From: Paramicrosporidium saccamoebae
Taxonomy: Eukaryota > Rozellomycota
Direction: 5' to 3'
DNA length: 45,621 nucleotides
Assembly: GCA_002794465.1 (NCBI GenBank)
Contig: MTSL01000201.1
Coordinates: 1 to 45,621 of the forward strand
The first letter of the stretch is position 1; each line of letters begins with the position of its first letter. A program made the translations under genes and the position numbers. Positions 27,076 to 37,632 of the stretch are shown here, piece by piece. Below the pieces are notes generated by a model. That model saw only the letters and a list, made by a program, of their open reading frames with translations, was not told the DNA's origin and made no database searches.

Positions 27076-27118
27076 GCAAGTGTCCGGCATCCATCCATCC
27101 ATACTAACTCTTCTGTAG
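27076..27118 (+). promoter_or_regulatory. putative 5'UTR intron (GC-AG) of RPP2
   Basis: GCAAGT at 27076 is followed by a perfect TACTAAC branch site (27102-27108) and a TGTAG acceptor (ends 27118), 43 bp in all and 11 bp before the P2 ATG. It would be a GC-AG intron in the leader. It shares AAGTGTCC at the donor side and ATCCATCCATCCATA with the uS19 intron. Confidence 0.55.
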
Positions 27119-27129
27119 ACTTTTGACAA

Positions 27130-27459
27130 ATGAAGTACGTCGCCGCCCTTCTCTTGGCCCAACTCGGAGGTAACGAGACCCCCGCTGCTGCCGACATTAA
27201 GAAGATTCTCTCTTCCGTTGGTATTGAGTCTGATGAGTCCCGCATCAGCGCCCTCCTCGAAGAGGTCTCTGGAAAGAGCGTCGAGGAGCTGATCAATGCT
27301 GGCTCTAGCAAGCTGGCCTCCATGCCCGCTGGTGGTGCCGCCGCTGCTGCGCCTGCTGCTGGAGGTGCTGCTGCCCCCGCCGCCGCCGCCGCTGCTGCTG
27401 CTCCCGCTAAGAAGGAAGAGTCTGAGGAGGAAGAGATGGGATTCGGTCTGTTTGACTAA
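27130..27459 (+). CDS. RPP2: 60S acidic ribosomal protein P2
   Basis: A single coding exon of 109 aa. N-terminal [14 protein letters not shown], the [18 protein letters not shown] helix, an Ala/Gly-rich hinge and the conserved [10 protein letters not shown] tail are all present. P2 pairs with P1 on the stalk that recruits translation GTPases. MKYVAALLL distinguishes P2 from P1. It is third in a run of ribosomal protein genes, all on the plus strand and all with a 5' intron, although here the intron lies before the ATG. Confidence 0.96.
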   Translation: MKYVAALLLAQLGGNETPAAADIKKILSSVGIESDESRISALLEEVSGKSVEELINAGSSKLASMPAGGAAAAAPAAGGAAAPAAAAAAAAPAKKEESEEEEMGFGLFD

Positions 27460-28021
27460 ATCGTGTCTAATACCTGCCGCTATAATAAAGATTCTATCAT
27501 TTATTATGTCTGGTTAATCCATGGCCATGGCGAGTGGTGTGCATAAGTTTTGTACTATGGTTCAGTCGGTCTAAATCGCATAAGGTGCGGTCACGATTTG
27601 GCCTGTACAGAAGTTGGTGTTTTGGGAGATTTGATGAAAAGCCAAAAACACGCAACGTATAGGTAAGCCAACACACAGAGTGATCAACACACAAATTGAC
27701 CAACACACAGAGTGATCAACGTACAGATTGATCTGACCATCACCATGCTGGCAAAGGGCTTACTGCGAGATTCAAGTAGAGATTCTGTGTAATAGCGAAA
27801 CTAGGTTTATTACAGTCACCTTTATAGGTCGGCACTCTCCACACAATGGATTATGAGATTGCTATCGCGACTACCAAAAATAAACGGATACTGCTCAACA
27901 GACCCTTTATTCCCAGTCCGCATTTATGATATACAATCTCATACATATCAATCAGCAATCAACAAACTCTCTTCCATACCGATTAGAGAGTACGTAACTA
28001 CACTTTCGCTACGCAGTACAG
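27460..28021. repeat. intergenic region with 16-bp tandem repeat
   Basis: This is a 562-bp convergent gap. At 27669-27732 four tandem 16-bp units (core CAACACACAGAGTGAT, with drift) are present. AGACCCTTTATT occurs at 27900 and recurs elsewhere in the window. No gene seen; the open frame at 27497-27706 has no family features. Confidence 0.6.
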
Positions 28022-29047
28022 CTACTTGATATACTTTTCGATTCGACATAGAAAGAAGCCGCCGCCTGTCATTTTTGACGGCTTAATACGCATTGCTTTG
28101 AACTCATTGAAGGTTGTAATATACTCGACGGGGCCAATAGGATCCATGATCCTTGCTTCCAGTCTTTTGGATGACATAAACCTTTCAATAATGTCCTCGT
28201 TCTGTTCTCTGGTCAGACTGCATGTGCTATATACAAGTATCCCTCCAGGTCTCAATTGCCTGAATCCATTTTCCAACAGTGCAAGCTGTAATTGATACAA
28301 TTCTCCAAGTCCAGTTGGAGAGTAATGCGATGGATCAAAGTCACGCCAGGCCGTCTCGATAAACTTGCGAACATGCTTGATGGAACCATCGTGGGTACAT
28401 TGGGCATCGACGAGAACCTTATCATATAGATGGTCAGCAAATCGTCCTGGATATTTCCGATAGGGTGTTGAGCTGTAGGCAGGACGGGAGGTAGGGTAGA
28501 GATCTTGGAATTTCAACGAGGTGTCATCTGCTCTCGTCATAATATCGTGGACTCTCGTGCAAAAGATTCGTCCATCGGAGCAAAACAGCCTTGCTCTTGG
28601 CAATTTATAGCGCCTTGCAAGCGTACATGCAGAGGCCAGCCTCTTTTTTGAAATGTCTACCCCAGTTACCGATCCCTTTATATCATTGTCGACTGGACAG
28701 ACCGCTTTCGAAATCAGTGCCAGCTTGGTGCCGGGCGCACAACACAGATCCAAGACGTGTTCGCCGGGCTGCAGAAGCAAGTTTTCCACAGCAAGCCATG
28801 AGCTTGGGTCCATCGGCAGGATTTTCCCCGTCTTAAAAGCGCGTGTATGGGCCACAGAGGTGTCACTGGGGAGGATGAAAAAGTTGGTGGCCCAGTCAAG
28901 TCTTTCTGCTTCTGGGAATTCCTGTAATACTCCAGACACGTCATCATCGAGACAACAAAAGTATCTTTGTGGAATGGTGAAGTATATCTCTGGCGATATG
29001 TTGTGTTCTTTGAGGAAACATGTAAATTCTGCAGGCCAAGTGTCCAT
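28022..29047 (-). CDS. NOP2/Sun-family RNA m5C methyltransferase (NSUN5/NOP2C-like)
   Basis: A single exon of 341 aa. The SAM fold is clear: motif I region LDLCCAPGTKLALIS, GVDISKKRL, motif IV region DKVLVDAQCTHDGSIKH, and motif VI YSTCSLTREQNEDI with its conserved Cys. Motif IV is DAQCTHDGS rather than DAPCS; the ECTHDGS form is what I recall for the plant NOP2C-like branch. The C-terminus has MTGGGFFLCRIEK, the family's FF motif. The enzyme should methylate a cytosine in rRNA or tRNA; the target is not known. Start at 29047 is the first ATG. It begins 39 bp after the cullin stop on the same strand. Confidence 0.82.
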   Translation of the reverse strand: MDTWPAEFTCFLKEHNISPEIYFTIPQRYFCCLDDDVSGVLQEFPEAERLDWATNFFILPSDTSVAHTRAFKTGKILPMDPSSWLAVENLLLQPGEHVLDLCCAPGTKLALISKAVCPVDNDIKGSVTGVDISKKRLASACTLARRYKLPRARLFCSDGRIFCTRVHDIMTRADDTSLKFQDLYPTSRPAYSSTPYRKYPGRFADHLYDKVLVDAQCTHDGSIKHVRKFIETAWRDFDPSHYSPTGLGELYQLQLALLENGFRQLRPGGILVYSTCSLTREQNEDIIERFMSSKRLEARIMDPIGPVEYITTFNEFKAMRIKPSKMTGGGFFLCRIEKYIK

Positions 29048-29086
29048 TGCGACTTGCCCCTGCACCAACAACCACTTTATTTGTAC

Positions 29087-31648
29087 CTAGGGCATATATA
29101 CATATACATCTTGACGAGCATCGTGCTCAATATATTGCTTTTCCATCAACTGCTCTAGCACCACTTCCAATTGCACCTGAGTGGGACGGAACGAGACTGG
29201 ACCGGGTTTCATAGACTCTTCATCCACTAATTGGCTTAATCGGACGGGCGACAGCGACTGGTGTGCTTTAAGCAACTTTACAATGACGGCTTGGAGATGA
29301 TACTTTTTGTTCTCAGAAAGATCCATAGAGAGGGATTCGGGGGCGTCAATCTCAATTATAGTGTCGACAGGCGATGTGCTTGGCAGCACGGCTCCGGTGC
29401 CGATGGAGGATCCCAAGGTGTAGTGACAGAGATGAAGACGCGATTTAGAACACTTCCAGTCCATATTGTACTCAATCACAGCATTCGGACACGGCTCTTG
29501 ACCATCATTCATCTCCCATTTAAGTAATCCTGCAGTGATTATTGGCTAAGTGTGAGAGAGGACATTGGGCTATACCTTTACGACACACGAAAAATCACCC
29601 CATGACAATCCCAACTTTTGCATCAGTTCAGAAGCGGGATATTGATCTCGCCTCTTGAAACATTGCAAGAGAGATGTTTGTGGGATGGTGGCGACAATCT
29701 CACACAGCTTTCCCCTTCCGTTAGGATGAGCTAGGACCACCCGTGAAAGATGGTTAAGCCAATACAGCTGACGGTTTGGCCAGTTTTTCCTGTAGAATAG
29801 TGTATACAGCTTTATCAAGCTCTCCATCTCTGGAGAAACTTTGGCTGCTGGATCAGATGGATCCATGGGATGATCAAGGGGCCACACTATATAGGTCGGA
29901 ACTTGAACACTGATATCAACTAGACATTAATCAAGATATGGCCGTCTTACATGGAATAGGTGCCGCTCTCCCAGCCACATACTTGCTAAAATGTTTACGG
30001 AGCTGACTGGATACATGCATATCCGAGAACATTTTTCTCATCTTGATCTGTGATTCAAAGCCACATATAGCGCCGAGTCGGTCAATAAGTGTCGCTTCAA
30101 TGTCGCCATGATGGGAAAGCCGGTAAAGTAGTCGCTCCGCAAGATGTACGATATAGGCGGCCATGAATTTTTCCTTTTCGTCCAAGTATTCTACCAAGAC
30201 AATCACATCGTCGATGCGAGCAGCCAATGCATCGCTCTTTTCAAACTCACTGTAAGCATCCTTTTCGTGAGCCACCTCGTCCTGCATCAGCATATCAAGG
30301 TAGTCGGCAATCAGGCTTCCTGCATCTCGTGTGGTGCATGGTGGCTGTATCTTCATAAAACGTCGAAAGGCGTCGGCGATTCTCTCCATGAAACGCCCGT
30401 CGGCGCTAAAGTGACTTACCACTTGCATTCTTGTGCTTTGCACCAGACAGGCGAGGGCTCCAACATACTCAGCAGCTACCAGCCGAGGATCGCTTTGATC
30501 CGAAATCTTGTCTACGGCACGCTTTTCCTGCTGAAAGACGTAATTTTCAAAACAACTTGCAAGCGGCTCGATTCCATCTGGAATACGCTCCAGCAATCGA
30601 TAAACAATTTCTAACTCGACCCGCATATTCTTCTCAAGGAGCTTGTCGAAATCTTTCTGAAGACGATCAGTGTGCAGAGTGACCAGTTGCGATTCCACTG
30701 CAGAAATAATTTTTAGGGAGGAGCCAATTGGGAATAGCGATTTGGCATTTTGCACTTCTTCGCGGAGGCGTCTTTCTGCATAACGAACATAGCCAGTAAT
30801 ATCTTCACCAGCAATCTTTTCTGCAGACTCTACGCTGTAAAAATCTTTGGTGGCGGCTAGGAATGGCGCTTCCAATTCAAGCTCGTATAATGTCGGGGCG
30901 TCAGCATTTGGACGGTCATCCAGCTCTTTGAAGGGAACGGGGACTGGACCGCAGAACTCGTGCTGATCACAATCGTTGAACGACTTGATGGCACCTTCAA
31001 GACCTTTTATACTAATTTCCATGTTTCCTTTTACGCGAAGTGTTTGGAATGCGGCCAGAATCTCTTGTACCAAGACATTTCCCAACTTTTCTTTGGAAAA
31101 ATATAGCACCGCCTTTTTCCAAATATGGAAACCGAGAGCGCCTACAGGCTTCAGACGTACTTCCATGCGCTCCCCATTGATCATAACTATGGCGGTTTTA
31201 CTAGGAAGATGCTCATCCTTCAATTTGTCAATGACTTTGTTGACGTACATGCAGAGAGAGTCGATTTGCTTCACTGCCTTACTATAGACCTGCCAGCAAT
31301 TTGAATAGCTATCCAGCAATGTAATTCCACCTCTCTGGGCATCCGTTATCATGTGCTATATGATAAGAATAAACGTTCTCGTACATCACGCAGTCGTATA
31401 GCCTCCTGGATGAACATTTTCCCAATCTGATGATAAACTTCGAGCAAGTGGTCCCTCGGTGCAGCAACGCACAAGTGGTAAATGGTGCTAAACAATCAGT
31501 CAGCCTGGTAACGCTAGCTGTACTAGTAAAGTTTTGAAGCGCTCACCGGTGTCGACTTGTCCGTCACACTAAAGAGCGACTGCAACGGACCTCTACAATC
31601 TGCCTCCCAGCAGGCCTCAAAATCTACTGACCTCGGCACCAACGACAT
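29087..31648 (-). CDS. cullin scaffold protein
   Basis: Five exons, 31648-31524, 31487-31385, 31355-29951, 29919-29576 and 29545-29087, with introns of 36, 29, 31 and 30 bp, give 811 aa. N-terminal cullin repeats start with YYTIYHLCVAAPRDHLLEVY and ITLLDSYSNCWQVYSKAV. The cullin homology domain has GFESQIKMRKMFSDMHVSSQL, then VPTYIVWPLDHP and YTLFYRKNWPNRQLYWLNHL. The C-terminal winged helix (QAVIVKLLKAHQSLS, QLEVVLEQLMEKQYIEHD, YVYMP) holds the Lys expected for NEDD8 attachment. Cullins scaffold RING E3 ligases with Rbx1. The subfamily cannot be settled by eye. All four introns are needed to keep the frame. Confidence 0.88.
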
Positions 31649-31882
31649 GGCACCTTTGTTATCGCGAGAGTATGTCTACGGACCAGGGCCGTTAAACTAG
31701 CAGTAAACAGTCGTGAACGAACAACCACGAACAAGCGATCGTGAATGCGTTTCCGTTTTGCTCATTAAATAGTAGGGGCTTGGCCCGTATCATCTTTCCC
31801 ACTACGCGACACGCAGATCACTAATAAAGGGTATATCGGCGGATCGAAAATTCTCAGATATTACTACAAATCTCATACATTT

Positions 31883-32245
31883 CTACTTATTATCTAAGAG
31901 GGCCTTGGCCTCGTTAACCTTTGTCGCCAAGTAGGGCGATCCTCCACGGTCTGGATGATTGGCAATCATAATTCGACGATGTGCATCCTTAATCTGCTCC
32001 GGCCGGGCAAATTCCCGCACGCCAAGTATCAAGGCCGCCTCACGCTTGGTCATTTTGTTCTCAAAGCCGCCGCGGTAATAGTATATAAAAGGAGAGGCGC
32101 CAGTGAGGCGGGCAGTGCGCTGCATGGCGTGCCAGGTGCGGTAGAACCATCGGGCGGTGAAGAGGGCCCCCAGAGTTCCAGCGCCCGTTAGGACAGCGGC
32201 ATACTATCAACATTATGAATCAATACCGGCTTGTACGAGTCCCAT
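31883..32245 (-). CDS. PAM18: mitochondrial import motor J-protein Pam18/Tim14
   Basis: Exons are 32245-32237 (MGL) and 32203-31883, with a 33-bp intron (32204-32236), giving 109 aa. A TM segment at about residues 4-22 (AAVLTGAGTLGALFTARWF) precedes a C-terminal J domain. The J domain has KREAALILGV, IKDAHRRIMIANHPDRGGSPYLATKVNEAKALL, with the HPD triad and the GGSPY extension specific to Pam18/Tim14 and DNAJC15/19. It anchors and stimulates mtHsp70 at the TIM23 channel. Exon 1 is only three codons, but it gives the only ATG upstream of the TM. Confidence 0.87.
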
Positions 32246-32409
32246 TTGTCTGGATGGCTGTAACGTATTTACATAGTGAGACCGCAGCGAGCCTGTCGCT
32301 GCATTAAGAAAAACTGCCCGAGACAGCATGAATTTTTGCCGTAAACGATGATTGGCTAACGAGGGCGGCGCTTTCTTTTATTTACACTGACTTGCAATTG
32401 GCCTGGAGG

Positions 32410-33048
32410 ATGCCGTCTGTTGAAGACACTTTGCTCATTGAGGTATTCCAAAAGTACTGTAACTTTGGCTCGCGTTCCAGCTTGACGAATGAGGCATCTC
32501 CCGGGCGCAAGTCCCTCATGATGGACGGCAGTAAATTCGCCAAGCTGATTCGTGAAGCTGGTCTGATTGATGACAGTCTAGTGACGTTGACCGAGGTTGA
32601 CATTACGTTTAGCCGGGTGAAGGACAAGGCTGAGCGTCGCATTTCTTTTCCACAATTCCGCACGGCTCTGAAGCAATTGGCTGACAAAAAATATTTGGTC
32701 GGCACTGATAACGAAGTGTTGAGCTCCAAGGAGGCAGAACAGGCTGTGGTGGAGGTTGTTAGGAAATTAGGAGGACCACAACTCTCCCCTGGTACTACTA
32801 TGCCCGAGACCTCTGACATGATCGAACGTCTCATGGAGGGTCCATCTACCTATATCAGCAAAACTCCTCGCGATGATTCGCGCACTTGGAAAAATGATTT
32901 AAGGCGTACGTCCAATACGTCGTCACGTCGATCGTCGGGTATTGATGCATCGCCCGCTTCATCTCGCAAATCATCCATGAATCCGGCCACCATGTCTCCT
33001 AATCAACTACCGCCATCACAACTCAACGATTCACCGCGCCGACCGTGA
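32410..33048 (+). CDS. TPPP/p25-alpha family protein
   Basis: A single exon of 212 aa. Residues 1-100 follow the p25-alpha domain: FQKYCNFGSR, MMDGSKFAKLIREAGLIDD, LTEVDITFSRVKDKAERRISFPQFRTALKQLADKK. The tail is a Ser/Pro/Arg-rich extension with GPSTYISK, not the short Cys-less core of animals. TPPP proteins bind and bundle microtubules; outside animals they occur mainly in lineages that form, or descend from, flagellated cells. The frame is open upstream of 32410 but has no ATG. Divergent from PAM18. Confidence 0.83.
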   Translation: MPSVEDTLLIEVFQKYCNFGSRSSLTNEASPGRKSLMMDGSKFAKLIREAGLIDDSLVTLTEVDITFSRVKDKAERRISFPQFRTALKQLADKKYLVGTDNEVLSSKEAEQAVVEVVRKLGGPQLSPGTTMPETSDMIERLMEGPSTYISKTPRDDSRTWKNDLRRTSNTSSRRSSGIDASPASSRKSSMNPATMSPNQLPPSQLNDSPRRP

Positions 33049-33575
33049 TATTTGGCGTCTTCTGAATAAATGTGTCGGGATCGTTTGTAGCCGTGGAATA
33101 GGTGTTACAGGATGATACGACAATGTGAAGGGCGGATCGAGTGTCACCTTTTCCTTAGTAAATTGTCTAGTTTAAAGATGTAATTATTGGCTAGTGAGTA
33201 GTGAGCAAGTATATCTCTAAAGGCGCCCTTATAGGCTGTCGATCATAAGCGAATGTCTTTAACAGCAATGTTTAGATCTGCCAAAATCCATCTCATCCAG
33301 CGCATGTTAATGCATGATTTATGAACGAATAAAGGGCTGTTGAATTCGTAATAAACGAGTTCTTTTCCCGGCCTTACAAAGTTTGTGGCAATTTATATAT
33401 TACACGACAGTTGCACAACAGTCACGTAAAAGGGACAATTTTCAAACATTACATTTCATAATTTGTTGGAATCTTCTCTTGATCCCAGTTGATCAAAAGG
33501 CTGTATTGAACGCAGATTTGTTCACCGCAGAATACAGGGCCAAATTTGCAGACTGTCCAGGGTTGGCGGCTGATT
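33049..33575. other. intergenic region, no gene seen
   Basis: This is 527 bp, AT-rich after the TPPP stop, with AATAAATG at 33066 and AATAAAGGG near 33329. The right part is the RRP1 promoter. A short open frame (33383-33592) ends within the start of RRP1 and is not supported. Confidence 0.45.
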
Positions 33576-34372
33576 ATGGAAACCTTTGCTAAGAAGCTCG
33601 CCTCGTCCGGTAATAGGCCCGCTTTGTCTCATTTTTAGATGGATCTATTCGCGAGAAAGCTTTCAAGACGCTAAGGCGCTGGCTAGAGGAGCGCTGCACC
33701 TCCCTTTCTGACAAGGACTACCTTCGTCTTTGGAAGGCCCTATTTTACAGCATGTGGATGGCCGACAAGCCCTCCTACCAACAGAACCTTGCCAAGAGAC
33801 TCGGCGACATTTGGCTTGACATACACAAGGTGTCGTCAGAAGCAGGGCTCTTGTATGTGCGCACTTTCTGGGAGACGATGACAAGAGAGTGGCCGGGAAT
33901 CGACCGTCATCGGTTAGACAAGTATTATTTTATGGTAAGACGGTTCCTGTTGGCAGGCTTCGAGTGTATGAAGCACGAAGACTGGGACTTGGAGTGTATT
34001 CGCGCTTATAATAAGGTGTTGAGTGAGCTGCCACTGAACCCAACCCGCGGAGATGTACCTGATGCCTTGAGAATATACTTTTTGGAGAATTTTTCCAAAG
34101 TCTTTATGCATATGGAAGCGTCAGACTTGTCCGCTGAAGTGTCCCAGGAACTATTACGGCCGTATGTAGAGCTGGCAGCACATTCTGTGACAAAGCCGGT
34201 CCTGTCTATGGCAGAGACGCTATTTAAGAGTTTGCTGGAGGATAATGTATGCGACAGTCTCAATGTCCAGTCGGTCGGCAAGCTGGCGCTGTCTTTGGGC
34301 GAAGTGGAAGACTGCACAACCCTGAACCGAAAGGTCCTGTACGCAGCCAGCCAGTTATTACTCAAAGCATAG
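33576..34372 (+). CDS. RRP1: ribosome biogenesis protein Rrp1 (Nop52)
   Basis: Exons are 33576-33609 and 33639-34372, with a 29-bp intron, giving 255 aa. METFAKKLASS leads into SIREKAFKTLRRWL, LWKALFYSMWMADKP, FWETMTREWPGIDRHRLDKYYFMVRRFL, which are characteristic Rrp1/Nop52 blocks. The rest is helical repeats. Rrp1 acts in the nucleolus in 27S pre-rRNA processing for the 60S subunit. The lysine-rich C-terminal tail of yeast and human proteins is absent. Confidence 0.9.
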
Positions 34373-34553
34373 TCTAATAGATGTTTACTTTTGCATTATT
34401 CAGTGTGCCTGAGATCTTAAACCAAAGAGTCGTGCATGATGTAACTAATCAGTTATTATTTAATAGTGATATCCCCGTATTGGTGTATTCGCTAAGCGCT
34501 GGTATATTAACTGGACACTGATGTATTTAGTATATTCTAATCACACCGCCTCA

Positions 34554-36039
34554 CTAGATACGGCTACTTTCAATATTTTCGTCACCTCGTCCGCTAAACA
34601 CTGGTGCATTCAGTATTCGCATCACATCGCCCACTAAATAAAGACTTCCGACGACCAGTATTTGTGCGCTTTGAATCGTCCCACAGAATGCGGTAGTGGT
34701 GATTGGGGTGGCGGTCTGGCCTGTCAGTCTCTTCCAATAGTCTACCATTTGCTCATGCAACAACATGTCATTTTGCTGCTCGATTGTATCCATTGGGGAG
34801 GTAGGCTTCACAAAGTAGACTTCATCAAATAGATCACGAACGAGGAGAATAGGCTCAAGAAGTTTGTCAAAGGGCCGATCATGAGACACGTGGAATGCAA
34901 GAATAGATTTCCGTAGGCGGCTTCGATGTGAGCGGAACCATTTTAGCGAATACTTGATGCTTTCAACGGTATGCGCTCCGTCCAGGTACCACGAGCAGTT
35001 ACCAGTGTGGTAGACTTGATGTCTACCAGGCCAAAACGTATTACGCAACGCAGCAGCAATTACGTCCTCTTGTGTGTTGTGCTGGGTACCATTGCCTTCC
35101 CACCATCTACGGACTATTCGGACTGCCAGTGCAGCATTGATATACTGATGGCTGCCATCTATTCCTATCGACGTCATAAGTAAATAAAAACGCCTCTTAC
35201 CGAGATTTATGTTGAGCGAATTGGGCAATTCCTGGCTGAGCGATTCCACAAATTCCAACTTGGCACCCACTGAGCCTGCCGTTTTAGCAATCACCTCGAC
35301 CGCTTCAACTGGTTGTGGGACGCTAATCAAGGGAACATTTTTTTTGGCAATCCCAGCTTTATGAAAGGCGATATCCCCCATGGTTGGGCCCAGAGATTTG
35401 ACGTGTTCCATTGCAATAGAGGCAATGGCTGTTACTTGGGGATCCTCAATTACATTGGTGGCATCATAAAGCCCGCCCATACCAACCTCCAGAATTGCAA
35501 CATCAAGGACACCCTTCCTGTAAGCACGGATCATTTGATCAAAGGCCATCAGAGTCATGAATCGAAAAAACCCTGGGATCGGGCCGTTCCATTTCTGAAG
35601 TCTCTCAAATGTGTCAATGACCGCTTCACTGAACGAGGTCAGGCTCATGGGACGTCCAGACCACCTGATCCTCTCTCGCGGATGCACCAAATGCGGAGAA
35701 GTGTACAGTACAGTATTTAGCCCCTGATGTCTCAATATTGACTCTACAAACGCAGCTGTGGATCCTTTACCTTTAGAGCCCGTTATATGAATTATCTTGA
35801 GACTGTTCAAATCACTAGCCTGGATAATAAGACGATGGCTGATGAGATACCTGATGGCCGAGTGTGGAGAGAAGTTGACGCATTTCAGAAAGACTGCTAG
35901 AGTGCTTTAACTTTTGCATCTCTAGGGATGCCAATATCGACGCATTACTCGGGAGTCGGTTCCATAAGATGTCTTCAGCCAACTACACTTTAGTCACGCC
36001 AATAAATTTCCATACTGACACCACATCTGTGCCCAACAT
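34554..36039 (-). CDS. MET7: folylpolyglutamate synthase
   Basis: Model: exons 36039-36016, 35982-35851 and 35819-34554, with introns of 33 and 31 bp, give 473 aa. IIHITGSKGKGSTAAF is the ATP-binding loop, with YTSPHLVHPRERI, EVGMGGLYDATNV and WYLDGAHTVES as further Mur-ligase/FPGS landmarks. The second exon (LPSNASILAS...MRQLLSTLGHQ) fits the FPGS N-terminus. It adds glutamate tails to folates in the cytosol or mitochondria. The first exon (8 codons) is the weakest part: an alternative is a later in-frame Met. The second intron is well supported. Confidence 0.82.
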
Positions 36040-36304
36040 GGAAGATACTCCCAGACGGCCCACGCGTAGCTTCAGCAGCTTGCTGTGTGCGAATCGGGCA
36101 TGGGTTTGTCGCGTAGTAGATTGGCTGCCGCAGGCTTTCTTGAGTGGGAGGGAACTCATTTATTACCAATATGTAGGTTTAAAAATGTAGTGTTAATTTG
36201 TGTCCCGATCAATCCGCCATTTTACAGAGCGTCGCTGACTCTCTCTGCCATAATTGGCTTATTCTCGAAAAAGAACCAACCAATCACTTTACAGGTTGAC
36301 GCTC

Positions 36305-37632
36305 ATGTCCGAGGAGAGCGCCCAAGAGTGGGCTGCGAGGCTACCTACTCAGTCTCGTCGCAGTACCCGTAATGCTGCACGACAAGAACACTCTTCTGAA
36401 GACTTGTCCCATGTGCGAGTTGCACACAGGAGCCTTGCTGAAATGGAGGCTGGACATTCAGAGGTGCTGGTGCTGGATGACCAGCTGGTTGAGGAGGGAG
36501 AGGATGCACTGGTCTCCCTGGAGAGGAGAGACATGGAGGCTGCGGAAAAGAGAATCGCCGCCAAAAGGAAAATGCGACAGTCTAATCCTTACGATGACGA
36601 GATTGACCAGCCCGTAAGGATGGGCCAGGCCAGGTCTCTACTGCGTAAATACGACGAAGAAGATGACGAAAGTGAAAAGGTATGTGCTAGATTCAGGACA
36701 GCTAATGATTTTAGGGCCTCACCATAGCAGAATTGACGATCGGGTCAAAGCGACAAGCCGCAATCGACAATCCAATCGACGAGTCCATGCCAGTGGAGCT
36801 CAAAAAGAGAAACGTCAGGAGAAAAGTCATTTCCTTCACCGATGAGCCCATTCCCTCATCGTTTTCAGCAAATCCCTTGGCTTTGATGGATAACAAGCCA
36901 CTCGCTCTGGATGACGATGACTTGCAGCAATCATTGGCCAAAACTCGACGTTACAATATTAAAGAATTTATTCAACAGGAAGATTTGGCGACTGAGAAGG
37001 ATCCTGTAACCATCGAGGGAGTCATCTTTAGTGAATCTACAGATTTCATCAACTCGGTCAAAGTGCAAAATTTGGTTCATTTCGAGCAAGACATGCACGT
37101 CGAGTCACCGCCAGAAATACTGGCTGTCCCAGATAAGCCAATAGATGCTCCCTTTGAGCAGGAGCCATTAGTCAGACGAGGCGTCTGTGCTGCTCTTCAA
37201 TATCTTGCCAAGTTAGGGATCCGTCCGCAACTGAGCAATGAAGCAATTGCTCCTCAGCAACGCTCCCGTCTTGCCCGCTTTGCGGATATAAAGATTGAGC
37301 ACCACGACGAGGACGGAAACTTGCTAACTCCCAAAGAAGCCTATAAATTACTCTCGCACAAGTTTCACGGAAAGACACCCGGAAAGGGCAAGTTGGAGAA
37401 GATTCGACGCAAAAAGGAGCAATCAAAAACCATACAGTCCTTCAGCCTTGACGATACGCCACTGAGAACGGCGTCTGCATTGCGAGAGAGGCAGAGGACA
37501 ACGGGCAGCACCCACATTGTTCTTTCCAAGGGCAGCCACGCTGTTCCGTCCGAGGAAGCGCCGGCAAAGCCAAAGGCCAAAGTGCCGGCCAAAACTGTAG
37601 AAAGAAAGCCACGTATTTTTGGAATGAAATAG
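36305..37632 (+). CDS. SNU66: tri-snRNP protein Snu66/SART1
   Basis: Exons are 36305-36679 and 36715-37632, with a 35-bp intron bearing a GCTAATG branch site, giving 430 aa. N-terminal LSHVRVAHRSLAEM and LVLDDQLVEEGEDAL fit the SART1 start; further on DEIDQ...SLLRKYDEEDDES. The C-terminal block HHDEDGNLLTPKEAYKLLSHKFHGKTPGKGKLEK with DDTPLRTASALRERQ is the SART1 hallmark. Snu66 is part of the U4/U6.U5 tri-snRNP. It is much shorter than human SART1 (800 aa) and lacks the RS region. It joins Snu23 as a second tri-snRNP factor here. Confidence 0.9.

Noticed and set aside
35969-36304. Possible small plus-strand gene between FPGS and SNU66 (frames at 35969 and 36085)
   Set aside because: No splice form gives a recognisable or stable frame; the region is better explained as a divergent promoter.
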